From NCBI RefSeq assembly GCF_013337765.1, contig NZ_VBSB01000008.1, positions 434,001 through 498,000 of the forward strand: a stretch of DNA of 64,000 nt, given 5' to 3'. Position 1 is the first letter of the stretch; each line of letters starts with the position of its first letter. This DNA is from Mycolicibacterium sphagni (GTDB taxonomy: Bacteria; Actinomycetota; Actinomycetes; Mycobacteriales; Mycobacteriaceae). Of the stretch, positions 44,286-53,600 are shown one piece after another. The translations under genes and the position numbers were made by a program. The notes under the pieces are model-generated. The model was not told the DNA's origin, did not search any database, and saw nothing but the letters and a program-made list of their open reading frames with translations.

Positions 44286-46082
44286 ATGAACTTTGACACC
44301 GTGATCCGCAACGGACGCTGGTTCGACGGCACCGGCGCTGCCTCGGCCATCCGCAATATCGGTATCCGCGACGGCCACGTCGTCGCCATCAGCGCACAGC
44401 CGCTGGACGACGGTTGTCCCGACATCATCGACGCCTGCGGCAAGTGGGTGCTGCCCGGCTTGGTCGACATCCACACCCACTACGACATCGAGGTGCTCGC
44501 GGCCCCGGCGCTGTCAGAATCCCTGCGGCACGGGGTGACGACGGTGCTGGTCGGTTCATGTTCTCTGTCGACCGTTCACGTCGACGGCGCCGACGCCGGT
44601 GACCTCTTCGGACGGGTGGAAGCCATCCCCCGTGAGCACGTCATCACCACGATCGACCAGCACAAGACCTGGAGCACCTGCGAGCAATACATCGCCGCCC
44701 TGGAGGCGCGGCCGTTAGGCCCCAACTGCGCCGCCTTCATCGGCCATTCGGACATGAGGGCCGCCACCATGGGCCTGGACCGCTCGACCCGCCCCGAGGT
44801 ACGCCCGACCAAGGCCGAACAGTCCCGCATGGAGCAGATGCTCGCCGAGGCTCTCGAAGCCGGCTTCGTCGGAATGTCCTCGCAGCAGCTGCTATTCGAC
44901 AAGCTCGACGGCGAAGCCTGCCGCTCCCGCACGCTGCCCTCGACGTATGCGAAACCGCGGGAACTGCGCCGGCTCAAGTCGATCCTGCGACGCACCGGGC
45001 GAGTCCTGCAGGCCGGACCCGATATCCAGAATCCGCTGGACGTCACCTCCCAGGTACTGCAGTCGCTGGGCATCGTCCGCAAGCCGCTGAAGACCAGCCT
45101 GCTGGCCGCCGCGGACGTCAAGGCCAACCCGCTGTTGATCTCGGCGATGGGCCCGGGTGCGCGGTTGGTCAACATGCTGGGCGGTGATTTCCGCTGGCAG
45201 CATCTGCCGGTGCCCTTCGAGGTGTACGCCGACGGCATCGACCTGGTGATCTTCGAGGAGTTCGGATCGGGTGCTGCCGCAATGCATCTGAAAGAGCAAG
45301 TGGCGCTGCGCAATGAGATGCTGCGCGACGAGGAATACCGGCGGCGATTCCGCAAGGACTACGACAACAAGTTCGGGCTTCGTGTGTGGCACCGCGACTT
45401 CTTCGACGCCGAGATCGTCGAGTGCCCCGATGAATCGGTGATCGGAAAGTCGTTCGGGCAGGTCGGTATCGACCATGGCGGGCTACACCCGGTCGATGCG
45501 TTCCTCGATCTGGTCGTCGAGCACGGAACCGCGCTGCGGTGGCGTACCACGGTCTCGAACCACCGCCCCGAGGTACTCAAGAAGATGGCCCGTCAGCCGG
45601 GCATCCAGATGGGCTTCTCCGATGCCGGTGCGCACCTGCGCAATATGGCCTTCTACAACTTCGGGTTGCGACTGCTCCGGCACGTGTACGACGCGCAGAA
45701 GGCCGGCACCCCGTTCATGACGACCGAGGAGGCGGTGCACCGCCTGACCGGTGAGCTGGCCGACTGGTACCAGATCGACGCCGGCCACCTGCGGATCGGC
45801 GACCGGGCCGACCTGGTCATCATCGACCCGGAACGTCTCGACGAGTCACTGGACAGCTACCACGAGGAGACGGTCGAGCAGTATGGCGGACTGTCGCGGA
45901 TGGTCAATCGCAACGACGACACCGTCAGTGCCGTGTTCGTCGGCGGCCGCGCAGTGTTCCTCGATGGGCGAGCCACCGATCTGGTTGGCGCCCAGCGCAC
46001 CGGTAGCTTCCTGCGCGCCAACAGTGCTACCAGAGCGGCGGCCGATGGCCAGTCGAGTTCGCTTGCAGCACTGCGGATGTGA
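44286..46082 (+). CDS. N-acyl-D-amino-acid deacylase family amidohydrolase
   Basis: 598 aa. The D-aminoacylase-type metal site begins with LPGLVDIHTHYDIEV (H63-T-H65). The sequence keeps SLRHGVTTVLVGSCSLS, GHSDMRAATMG, the late GFSDAGAHLRNMAFYNF and the C-terminal beta segment LRIGDRADLVIIDPERLDE. This group removes acyl groups from N-acyl-D-amino acids, or acts on related cyclic or formyl amides. Longer than the classical D-aminoacylase (about 480 aa) by an insert around 240-330. Divergent AraC gene suggests substrate-induced expression. Confidence 0.85.
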   Translation: MNFDTVIRNGRWFDGTGAASAIRNIGIRDGHVVAISAQPLDDGCPDIIDACGKWVLPGLVDIHTHYDIEVLAAPALSESLRHGVTTVLVGSCSLSTVHVDGADAGDLFGRVEAIPREHVITTIDQHKTWSTCEQYIAALEARPLGPNCAAFIGHSDMRAATMGLDRSTRPEVRPTKAEQSRMEQMLAEALEAGFVGMSSQQLLFDKLDGEACRSRTLPSTYAKPRELRRLKSILRRTGRVLQAGPDIQNPLDVTSQVLQSLGIVRKPLKTSLLAAADVKANPLLISAMGPGARLVNMLGGDFRWQHLPVPFEVYADGIDLVIFEEFGSGAAAMHLKEQVALRNEMLRDEEYRRRFRKDYDNKFGLRVWHRDFFDAEIVECPDESVIGKSFGQVGIDHGGLHPVDAFLDLVVEHGTALRWRTTVSNHRPEVLKKMARQPGIQMGFSDAGAHLRNMAFYNFGLRLLRHVYDAQKAGTPFMTTEEAVHRLTGELADWYQIDAGHLRIGDRADLVIIDPERLDESLDSYHEETVEQYGGLSRMVNRNDDTVSAVFVGGRAVFLDGRATDLVGAQRTGSFLRANSATRAAADGQSSSLAALRM

Positions 46083-46141
46083 CGGCAGTCGCGTCCACGC
46101 CTCAGCGTGCTAGGGTGAGAGCCAATCGAAATTGGGTAGCA

Positions 46142-46285
46142 ATGAATAGTCGTCTTGAACGTTTGTGGTACGCGATTCAACACCCGCTCGGGCCGTCACG
46201 GGAACTGGGATCCTATGAAAGCCACCAGAAGAGCGCCGAAAAGCTGGTTCGTGACATGAACGCAAGAAGTTCAGAGACCGAATAG
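46142..46285 (+). CDS. Possible small protein, 47 aa
   Basis: 47 aa: MNSRLERLWYAIQHPLGPSR then ELGSYESHQKSAEKLVRDMN. Highly polar and helical, no signal peptide. The ribosome binding site is weak (GGGT). It sits 59 nt after the amidohydrolase gene on the same strand, with no competing gene. The amino-acid composition is sensible for a protein, but evidence is limited. Confidence 0.35.
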   Translation: MNSRLERLWYAIQHPLGPSRELGSYESHQKSAEKLVRDMNARSSETE

Positions 46286-46323
46286 TCAAGCCCCGAGCGC
46301 GGTTAACTCCGTTCGAGTGGACG

Positions 46324-47346
46324 TCATTGCAGCGCGGGCGAGAAGCGCCGTGCACGTTGCAATGTCGAGATGACCGCCAGGGTCGACTCCGTGCCCTGGT
46401 TGAGGTTGACGCCGTCGGCCTGCAGGCCGTCGAAGCCACCACCGGTCGTCGAATCCCACATTCGCTGTCCCGCATCGTTAGCGCCGTCGAACCAAGCTGC
46501 GGCGGAGCGGATTCCCTCGGCCCAGAGCGAACGCGCATCGATGGTTGCTGCGCGTGCACAGGCGTCGGCAAGGGTGGAGACCTCGATCGGCTGCTGGTCG
46601 AATGCAGGGCGGCTGTCCCCAGGACCACACCCCGCCGTGGAGGTGGGGGAAAAGTGACCGTCAGCCGTCTCGTGGGCAAGCAGCCACTCCAGAAGATCCA
46701 CACCACGCTGCCGTAGATCCGCGTCGTCGACCGCGACACCCGCCGCGATCATCGCCTCGGGAAGGACCGCGTTCGCATAGGTGAGTCTTGGTTCGGGCCA
46801 AGGCCAGTCGGGATCGCCGTTGCCTCTGTCGACGGAGGCAGCGTAGTCGGCCAGAAGCCTTCGCGCCGCCGGATTTTGAGGCGCGACACTGAGTACCTCG
46901 GCGGCTCCAACCGCGGCGAACGCCATCGCCCGTGGCCAGGGCGATCGAGCCTTGGCTGCGCGCTCGAACTGGATGATGGCCAGCTTGCGCACCAGACTCA
47001 CATCGCTGTTGGCGGCCGCCGTGCCGAGCCCCCAGATGCACCGGCCCCAATGATCGTCCGTCGTAGGTTCATCGAGCCAACGTCCGGCTTGGTCCATCCT
47101 GTTGCGGCAACCGCCACTATGGGACTGCGCATCGTTGAGAAACTGCAGCGCCTTGCCTGCGAGACCGTTTACTGCGCCCGGGGACTCAGGCTCGCGCGTG
47201 GTGACGACCAGCACCCTGGCCATGTCGTCGGTGCAGTAGCCGTGATCGCGACGGGGTTCGGCCAGGAGGGCGTGCTCGAAGGTGGCCTGGTGGTCCGTCA
47301 TGCGCAACAGATGGGCGAACGACGGAGTGAGCGAACTGCCGGTCAC
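46324..47346 (-). CDS. Predicted (alpha/alpha)-barrel protein coupled to a GT4 glycosyltransferase
   Basis: 340 aa, helical. Repeated helix pairs with aromatic/acidic motifs are visible: HGYCTDDMARVLVVTT, DDHWGRCIWGLGTAAAN, WPWPEPRLTYANAVLPEAMI, TADGHFSP and a late FDGLQADGVNLNQGTESTLA. This pattern fits glycoside-hydrolase-like (alpha/alpha)6 toroids often encoded next to, or fused to, GT4 enzymes. The start overlaps the GT4 stop by 4 nt. Enzymatic activity is unknown. Confidence 0.75.
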   Translation of the reverse strand: MTGSSLTPSFAHLLRMTDHQATFEHALLAEPRRDHGYCTDDMARVLVVTTREPESPGAVNGLAGKALQFLNDAQSHSGGCRNRMDQAGRWLDEPTTDDHWGRCIWGLGTAAANSDVSLVRKLAIIQFERAAKARSPWPRAMAFAAVGAAEVLSVAPQNPAARRLLADYAASVDRGNGDPDWPWPEPRLTYANAVLPEAMIAAGVAVDDADLRQRGVDLLEWLLAHETADGHFSPTSTAGCGPGDSRPAFDQQPIEVSTLADACARAATIDARSLWAEGIRSAAAWFDGANDAGQRMWDSTTGGGFDGLQADGVNLNQGTESTLAVISTLQRARRFSPALQ

Positions 47347-48521
47347 GTCAGTGCCAACCGTGCGCCGAGCAGCCGTTGGGCCAGGGCCACATAGGTATTG
47401 GCGACGATCGGCCAGGCCATTGTCGGAGCTAGTTCCCGAGACTCCGCAGCCATGGAGCCCGCGACGCGAGGATCGGTCAGCAATCGGCGGAGTGCACCGA
47501 CCATTGCGTCGGGATCGTCGTGAGCGACGACGGTGCCCGCACCGCTACCGAGCATCTCGAGCGCGTGGGGAAAGGCGGTCGCGACGATCGGACGTCCGCT
47601 GGCCACGGAGTCAACCAAGACACCGGAGGTGACCTGGTCCTTGGAGTCGTAGGGAAGCACGACGACGGCCGCAGACTGGACGAGTGCGATCACTTCTGCA
47701 GGGCTGCGGTAGACGGGATCGAAGGACACCGACGCGGCGACACCGAGCCGCCGTGCTTGCTCGATGAGGGCTTCGCGGTACGTCTCCCCCTCGGCGGCGA
47801 GCACCTTGGGGTGGGTTCTACCTGCGATCAGATACCGCGGCTGGCCGGGGAGGTCTTTGAGCGACGCCATTGCGTCGATGACCCGCTCGATACCCTTGCC
47901 TGGCCCCAACAGGCCCCAAGTCAAGATGATGGGTCGAAGCGGGCGCCTCTGGGTGCTGGCGTCCGGCACAGTCGCGCCGTGCGGGATCGTGACCACCTTG
48001 GTGCGGTCGATGGCGTAACCGTCGCTCAGGCGGTGCTTGGCCGCCTCGGACATAACGACCACTTGGTCTGCGGCCTCTACGACCGCCTCGAGTACCGAAC
48101 GCTGATGCGGCGTCGGATCTTTGAGCACCGTGTGAGCGACTACGACGGACGGAACACGCAAGCCCGCCATGATCTGCACGACTTCGTCGCCATCTGGACC
48201 ACCGTAGATGCCGTATTCGTGCTGGATGATGGCAATGTCGCTCTGGTTCAACAGTTCCGAACATTCCGCGACAGACTTTTGAGAGCCGTTGACGAGTTCG
48301 CCGATAACGTTGACTCGCGCAGAAGGGAACTCGTCGGCCACGCGCACCACGGTCACATGGGCGCCGTTGGCTTCCAGCCCGTCGGAGAGCGCAGCGCTGA
48401 ACGTCGCGATCCCGCACGGTGTCGGTGGGTGCGTGCTCAGGATCCCGAAACTCGGGATTCTCGAAAAACGTTGGACTCCAAAGGGAGAAAACACAGGTTG
48501 AACTAAAGATAATGCGTTCAA
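47343..48521 (-). CDS. GT4-family glycosyltransferase
   Basis: 392 aa if started at TTG 48521; a GTG at 48494 is also possible and neither has a clear ribosome binding site. The N-terminal half begins FGILSTHPPTPCGIATFSAALSDGL, common in GT4 enzymes. The donor half has LTWGLLGPGKGIERVIDAMASL and YRSPAEVIALVQSAAVVVLPYD, with a degenerate EX7E region (SGVLVDSVASGRPIVAT). Coupled to the barrel-protein gene. Donor and acceptor unknown. Confidence 0.83.
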   Translation of the reverse strand: MNALSLVQPVFSPFGVQRFSRIPSFGILSTHPPTPCGIATFSAALSDGLEANGAHVTVVRVADEFPSARVNVIGELVNGSQKSVAECSELLNQSDIAIIQHEYGIYGGPDGDEVVQIMAGLRVPSVVVAHTVLKDPTPHQRSVLEAVVEAADQVVVMSEAAKHRLSDGYAIDRTKVVTIPHGATVPDASTQRRPLRPIILTWGLLGPGKGIERVIDAMASLKDLPGQPRYLIAGRTHPKVLAAEGETYREALIEQARRLGVAASVSFDPVYRSPAEVIALVQSAAVVVLPYDSKDQVTSGVLVDSVASGRPIVATAFPHALEMLGSGAGTVVAHDDPDAMVGALRRLLTDPRVAGSMAAESRELAPTMAWPIVANTYVALAQRLLGARLALT

Positions 48522-48653
48522 GAAAATATCCCGACTGAGCGGTAAAACAGTACGTCCGGCGTGAGCGGATGCTCGGGCAGGTCAGCGTCAGAAAGCTGAG
48601 CCATTCCAGACTGGCTGGGGGTACCAACAACTGCCAGGCTACACCCATACCCA

Positions 48654-50390
48654 TCAAAAGGCGTGGTCGAGAGCGGCGCACTCGGAACGATCGGCTGATC
48701 CGGTGGCGTATATGCGCGCATCCCAGCCCGCCAACTGCAGCGTCGTCGATGTCGGTGTGATCGGGGTGTCGGGGAGATTGCCGAGCAACAGGCCGGCGCC
48801 GATCCACTCGGCGTCGACGTCGACGGTTCTGGCCTTGCGACCGCAGTTGGCGATCACGAGGATTGCCTTGCCCGGGGTGCGTCTGGTGTACGCCCAGATC
48901 TGCGGGTCCTGCCCCATCAGCGGCGTGAAGTCCCCGCGCTCGAGGATCGCAAGATTGTGACGGAGGCGAATGAGCGTCCGGTAATGAGCAAAGACGGAAT
49001 CCGTTGCAGCGAACTGTGATTCCACGTTGAGCCAGGTGTGATTCGGATTGACCGGCATCCACGGATCGCCGGTCGTGAACCCTGCGTTGCACCCCGGCGT
49101 CCATTGCATGGGCGTACGGGCATTGTCGCGGCTCATCGTGGCCAGGCCGGCCAGCGCGGCAGTCGCGTCGCCGCCCAGGTCGAGCACGCTGGCGTAGTAG
49201 TTCACCGCCTCGAGATCCTGATGGTCCTGCGCACCGCGGAACGGATAGTTCGTCATCCCGAGTTCTTCGCCCTGATAGACGAACGGCGTGCCGCGCATGC
49301 CGTGCAGAATCGTCGCGAGCGCCTTCGCCGAGGCGGCCCAATGAGCCGGGTCGTCATCACCGAAGCGGGACACGACGCGGGGCTGGTCGTGGTTTTGCCA
49401 GTACAAGCTGTTCCAACCGGTTTCGGCCAACGCCGCCTGCCATCGGTGCAGCGCTGCCTTGAGGACAACCAGGTCGAGTCCCAGGTACTCGAACTTGTTG
49501 GTCGGGCTCTGGTCCACGGATACGTGCTCGAATTGAAAAACCATGTCGAGCTCACCGCGAACCGGATCCGTATACAAGCGGGCGTGGTCGGGCGTCACCC
49601 CGGGCATCTCCCCCACTGTGATGAACTCGCCGTCGCGGTTCGCGAAGACCTCGCGAGACATCTCGGCCAAGTACTCGTGCACGTGCGGACCGTCGACGAA
49701 CTCGTCAACGGCGATAACGAACCGATGGCCAGGGATCCCCGGCGCGTCTGGGAGTCCCCGGGTTTTGGAGATGAAGTTGACGACATCCATTCGAAAGCCG
49801 TCGACACCGCGGTCGAGCCACCAAACCATGATGTCCTGCATGGCTTTTCGTACGTGTGGATTATCCCAGTTCAAGTCCGGCTGCTTACGATCGAACAAGT
49901 GCAAGTAGTACTGGCCGGTCGTCGGATCCCACGTCCAAGCCGATCCGGAGAAGAACGAGCCCCAGTTGTTCGGCTCAGCTGCGTCACGGGAGTCGCGCCA
50001 GATGTACCAATCCCTCTTCGGGCTATTCCGGGATGAGCGTGACTCGACGAACCACGGGTGCTCGTCGGAGGTATGGTTCACCACCAGGTCCATCACGAGC
50101 TTCATTCCGCATTCGTGGATCTTTGCGAGCAGCATGTCGAATTCAGCCAGGGTGCCGAACACTGGGTCGATATCGCAGTAGTCGCTGATGTCATAGCCGT
50201 TGTCAGCCTGCGGCGATGGGTAGATCGGCGACAACCAGATGACATCAACCCCCAGCACCTCGAGATAGCCGAGCCGGTCGATGACGCCACCGAGGTCGCC
50301 GAATCCGTCGCCGTTCGAATCGGCAAAGCTGCGGGGATAGATCTGGTAGACGACGGCAGACTTCCACCACACGGCGTCCTGCGGTGTCAT
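48654..50390 (-). CDS. GH13 alpha-glucosidase-type enzyme
   Basis: 578 aa. The GH13 regions are all present: DLVVNHTSDEHPWF, GFRMDVVNF with nucleophile Asp202, FITVGE with acid/base Glu261, and NHDQPR with Asp335. Layout and length fit oligo-1,6-glucosidase/trehalose-6-phosphate hydrolase-type enzymes (GH13_17/23/31 group). The WKSAVVYQIYPRSFADSNGDG start is classic. Its ATG overlaps the stop of the upstream GT4 gene by 4 nt. Cytosolic; likely trims alpha-glucosides linked to the adjacent transferases. Confidence 0.88.
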   Translation of the reverse strand: MTPQDAVWWKSAVVYQIYPRSFADSNGDGFGDLGGVIDRLGYLEVLGVDVIWLSPIYPSPQADNGYDISDYCDIDPVFGTLAEFDMLLAKIHECGMKLVMDLVVNHTSDEHPWFVESRSSRNSPKRDWYIWRDSRDAAEPNNWGSFFSGSAWTWDPTTGQYYLHLFDRKQPDLNWDNPHVRKAMQDIMVWWLDRGVDGFRMDVVNFISKTRGLPDAPGIPGHRFVIAVDEFVDGPHVHEYLAEMSREVFANRDGEFITVGEMPGVTPDHARLYTDPVRGELDMVFQFEHVSVDQSPTNKFEYLGLDLVVLKAALHRWQAALAETGWNSLYWQNHDQPRVVSRFGDDDPAHWAASAKALATILHGMRGTPFVYQGEELGMTNYPFRGAQDHQDLEAVNYYASVLDLGGDATAALAGLATMSRDNARTPMQWTPGCNAGFTTGDPWMPVNPNHTWLNVESQFAATDSVFAHYRTLIRLRHNLAILERGDFTPLMGQDPQIWAYTRRTPGKAILVIANCGRKARTVDVDAEWIGAGLLLGNLPDTPITPTSTTLQLAGWDARIYATGSADRSECAALDHAF

Positions 50391-51403
50391 CTCTGATTGC
50401 CGAGGAGTTGGCGATACACGGTGACGTATTTGTCGATCATGGTCTGGACCGAGAATCTCTCGGCGGCGTGTACAGCGATCTTCGGCCGATCGAGCCCACT
50501 GGCGGATGCGACCGCGGCGACCGCCGATGCGACGTCCCCCACCACGTAGCCGGTGACGCCATGCTCGATGAGCTCGTGCATTGAGCCTCTCGAGTACGCA
50601 ATGACCGGGGTACCACAGGCCATCGCCTCTACGACGCTGTAGCCGAAGGGCTCGTCGAAGTCGATCAGGTGTAGCAGCGCGTGTGCACTGCCGAGGACCT
50701 CCGCGCGCGCTGAGGCGTCGACGGCGCCAAGGTAGCGCACCCGATCTCCGTCGACGTGTGGTGCCACCTCAGTGCGAAAATAATCCTCGTCCTGGATGAT
50801 CCCGGCGATGACGAGCCTGCGACCACATGTGCGCGCGACCTCGATGGCGTGCGCGGTGCCTTTGTCAGGGTGGATTCGCCCGAAGAACAACAAGTGGTCG
50901 CCGGGGTTGGGATGGACCGCGAACTCGTCGATATCGATGCCGTGGTGAATGGTTGCGGCGTAGTGCAGATTCGGGTGCCGGTCGCTGTCGCTGATCGACA
51001 CGTAAGCAGTTGTCCTGTCGTAGCGTTCGAAAACCGGAACGATCTGGGCCGACGAAAACCCGTGGATCGTCGTAAGTACCGGAGTCGACACGAGAGCGCT
51101 GTAGGTGAGCGGCAGGAAGTCGAACCCGTTGTGGATGATGTCGAATTCATCGCCGCGTTCGAAGACCGACGCGATATGCAAGCACTCGACCACTTTCGCG
51201 TCGATCGTCACGTCCTCGGACCAGCCGCATGGCGCGACCGCGTGCAGCGTGGCCGTCGTGATCGAGTCCGCAGTGGCGAACAGCGTTACCTGATGACCAT
51301 CGGCCATCAGCCCCTCGGCCAGCAACGAGGCGAACTGTTCCCATGGTCCGTAGTGACGCGGCGGTGTCCGCCACGCGATCGGCGCGAGCACGGCGATCCG
51401 CAT
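50387..51403 (-). CDS. GT4-family glycosyltransferase
   Basis: 338 aa. The N-terminus is MRIAVLAPIAWRTPPRHYGP, common in GT4 proteins that act on soluble acceptors. The donor domain keeps LLFFGRIHPDKGTAHAIEVA and an intact EX7E motif (EPFGYSVVE) followed by AMACGTPVIAYSRG. First gene of the carbohydrate cluster; it overlaps the GH13 gene by 4 nt. Confidence 0.86.
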   Translation of the reverse strand: MRIAVLAPIAWRTPPRHYGPWEQFASLLAEGLMADGHQVTLFATADSITTATLHAVAPCGWSEDVTIDAKVVECLHIASVFERGDEFDIIHNGFDFLPLTYSALVSTPVLTTIHGFSSAQIVPVFERYDRTTAYVSISDSDRHPNLHYAATIHHGIDIDEFAVHPNPGDHLLFFGRIHPDKGTAHAIEVARTCGRRLVIAGIIQDEDYFRTEVAPHVDGDRVRYLGAVDASARAEVLGSAHALLHLIDFDEPFGYSVVEAMACGTPVIAYSRGSMHELIEHGVTGYVVGDVASAVAAVASASGLDRPKIAVHAAERFSVQTMIDKYVTVYRQLLGNQR

Positions 51404-51465
51404 CGGATCAGTCGTCGGGCCGCGATCAGGAATGTAGATGTCTTGAGGCTACGCCGCCCTGCCAA

Positions 51466-52113
51466 TCACGTAAGCCGGGACTGCAGCAGGGTCAGACCGG
51501 GGCCGTCGAGATGGTCGAAGGCGACCACGCGCCCGCAGATTGCCAGCATCAGCGCCGCCCCCGGACCGTGGATCGCTGGGCCATCGCCCCAGCTACGGCC
51601 GGTGTCGGTGTCGTGGAGCGCGATGCCGCGGACGCGCTTATGCGGAAAGAAACCGAGTTGGGTTGTGCTGGTGAGGAAATCAAGCACACGGGCGACTTGC
51701 GCTGGGTTCGGGTGGTGCGGTATTCCCAGCGGGATGCGGATGTCGGCTCCGTGGACGAACACATCGGTGAGGCCCGAGAGCGGGCCGGTGACGGGCGGAC
51801 TGCGCCGGTGATCGGCTCGACGGCGCAGTGTCTCGGCGATTTCGGTGGCGGGCGCTTGCGCGCGGCGGCGGGCCAGTGCGTCAATACCTCGGTCGATGCT
51901 GGCGTGACGGACGGCGCTGACCATAAAGCCCCAGAATCCGTCGGCGAAGTCGCTGACCAGATGGGCGGCAACGGTTTTGACATCCCACCCGGCGCACAGG
52001 CTTGGCGCGGCCAGCTGGTCGGGGTTGAGGCTGTCGATCAACGCAGCGATCGACCGCCGTTCGTCGGCCACCGCTGCGAAGACATGCTCGCGTTCTGTTC
52101 GGCTCAGCCGCAC
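51466..52113 (-). CDS. Mycothiol-dependent maleylpyruvate isomerase-like (MDMPI/DinB) protein
   Basis: 215 aa. The N-terminal DinB-like bundle has LCAGWDVKTVAAHLVSDFA (metal His), and a later VFVHGADIRIPLG supplies the second His. The TGRSWGDGPAIHGPGAALMLAICGR block is the C-terminal part of actinobacterial MDMPI proteins. Members use mycothiol or act as metal-dependent thiol transferases; the substrate here is unknown. Confidence 0.82.
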   Translation of the reverse strand: MRLSRTEREHVFAAVADERRSIAALIDSLNPDQLAAPSLCAGWDVKTVAAHLVSDFADGFWGFMVSAVRHASIDRGIDALARRRAQAPATEIAETLRRRADHRRSPPVTGPLSGLTDVFVHGADIRIPLGIPHHPNPAQVARVLDFLTSTTQLGFFPHKRVRGIALHDTDTGRSWGDGPAIHGPGAALMLAICGRVVAFDHLDGPGLTLLQSRLT

Positions 52114-52143
52114 AGAAGCAGGCTACCGCGATCAAGGCACACG

Positions 52144-53538
52144 CTAGCCCGCGGCGACACCGGTCGGGGGCTCGTCGGCTTCCGGCGGCACGGGGACGAC
52201 GATGATGATCGCCGTGCTGCCGCCATGACCGTCCGAGACGAAGATGGTGAAGCTGTCGTGGGTAGACGTGAAGGGTGCGCCCAATGCGGCGGCGAGGTGT
52301 CGCTGGTCGGCCGTCGGGTTATAGGTGAAGGAACCGTCGTTGTACACGTCAACGGAACCGCCGCCGACGCTCGTCGGGTTCGAGCTGTAGCCGAGGGTGT
52401 CCAGATCTGGATCTGTCACACCGGTGACGGAACCCGTGACTACCCCGATGATGTCGTCAACCTGCAGGCCGGTTATCGCACCACCGGTGGGATTGCCGTT
52501 GGCGGGACTGACAGGCACATGGACGGTCTCGGTGGCGACACCGCCATAGCCATCGCTGACGTTGATGCTGAAGCTATCGATCGTGGCCGCCCCAGGGTCG
52601 TTGATGGCTGCCGCGGCATGGCGGATCGAGGCGGTGGGCGTATAGGTGAAGGTGCCGTCCGAGTTGATCACGACGGTCCCGCCGAGCGCGGTCGTGGTAG
52701 ATCCGTTGAAGTTGAGAGTGTCGCCGTTGAGATCGGTCGCCTGCATCTGCCCGGTAACTATTCCGCCACTCCCGAGTGTGCCGTCGGTATAGCCGGTGAC
52801 CACCGGCGGCTTATTGGTAGCCGCAACATCGACAGTCACCACGGTGGTGCTCGTGTCAGAACCGCTGAGGCCGAGCCGTTGTGCCAGCGAATGGATTACG
52901 GCCTGTATTCGGCCCGCCAGTCCGGGTAATCGATACCCGCTGCCGTTGTCTGCGGTGACGGTGAAGGTCACCGTTCCGCCCACGTGCGCGGTATTCGCGT
53001 CGGGCGTCACGGTGAAGGTTCCGTCGGGGTTGACGTGCACAGCCGCGTTATCCGGTTGGGTGGCGGTGTACGTCAACCTGCTGTCAGTGGCGCCTGAGCC
53101 GTGAAAGTCACCGACGACGACGCCGGTAAGCGGATCCTCGGAATGCTGAATCGGTGCGATCGTCGGGGGTTTGTTGAACAGGGTGTACTGCAACTCGTGG
53201 CTCAACCAGCCGAGCACAGTGTTGATCGCAGTGCGTCGTGTCGGCGTATCAATCTGCCCAGCAGCGATATTGGCGGTTACGGCTGCGCGGGGCCGAATCG
53301 GCGTGAAGGTCTTCGCTTTTGCCGATCCAGTGCTGTGGCGATCGGGCTTGGCAGGACCAGCGTGAGTACCCGAGGTGCCGCTCTCCCTGCTGCTGTGTCC
53401 GGTCTCGGCATGAGCCAGGGATGATCCGCTGACCAAAGCCGCGCCGATGCCGAGGGTGATCGCCCCTGCCCCGAGCCAGGCGACGGCGTGTATCGAGCGA
53501 GGGTCTCCTGCGCTTTTTTCAACCGCCGATGAAATCAT
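52144..53538 (-). CDS. Exported protein with tandem cadherin/VCBS-like beta domains
   Basis: 464 aa. Signal/transmembrane segment (about 17-45), a Ser/Thr/Lys spacer, the mycobacterial linker LGWLSHELQYTLFNKPPTIAP (about 109-129), then three beta repeats of about 100 residues. Each repeat has the motif pattern DGTFTVTPDANTAHV, DGTFTYTPTASIRHAAA or DGSFTYNPTADQRHLAA, plus a DSFxIxVSDGxGG strand. Such repeats are typical of Ca-binding surface adhesins. No LPxTG anchor. Ends in a Pro-rich tail. Confidence 0.82.
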   Translation of the reverse strand: MISSAVEKSAGDPRSIHAVAWLGAGAITLGIGAALVSGSSLAHAETGHSSRESGTSGTHAGPAKPDRHSTGSAKAKTFTPIRPRAAVTANIAAGQIDTPTRRTAINTVLGWLSHELQYTLFNKPPTIAPIQHSEDPLTGVVVGDFHGSGATDSRLTYTATQPDNAAVHVNPDGTFTVTPDANTAHVGGTVTFTVTADNGSGYRLPGLAGRIQAVIHSLAQRLGLSGSDTSTTVVTVDVAATNKPPVVTGYTDGTLGSGGIVTGQMQATDLNGDTLNFNGSTTTALGGTVVINSDGTFTYTPTASIRHAAAAINDPGAATIDSFSINVSDGYGGVATETVHVPVSPANGNPTGGAITGLQVDDIIGVVTGSVTGVTDPDLDTLGYSSNPTSVGGGSVDVYNDGSFTYNPTADQRHLAAALGAPFTSTHDSFTIFVSDGHGGSTAIIIVVPVPPEADEPPTGVAAG

Positions 53539-53600
53539 GGGAGGAGCGTAATTGACCTCAGTAGATATTTCAATGGCTGTTTAAATGCTATCGTCAATCC

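Noticed and set aside
47818..49341. 507-codon - strand frame spanning the GT4/GH13 gap
   Set aside because: Different frame from both enzymes; its composition is Arg/Gly/His-rich as expected for a shadow frame. The gap keeps no independent gene I can support.
51343..52929. 528-codon + strand frame over the MDMPI-like and beta-repeat genes
   Set aside because: Opposite-strand shadow of two genes with recognised domains.
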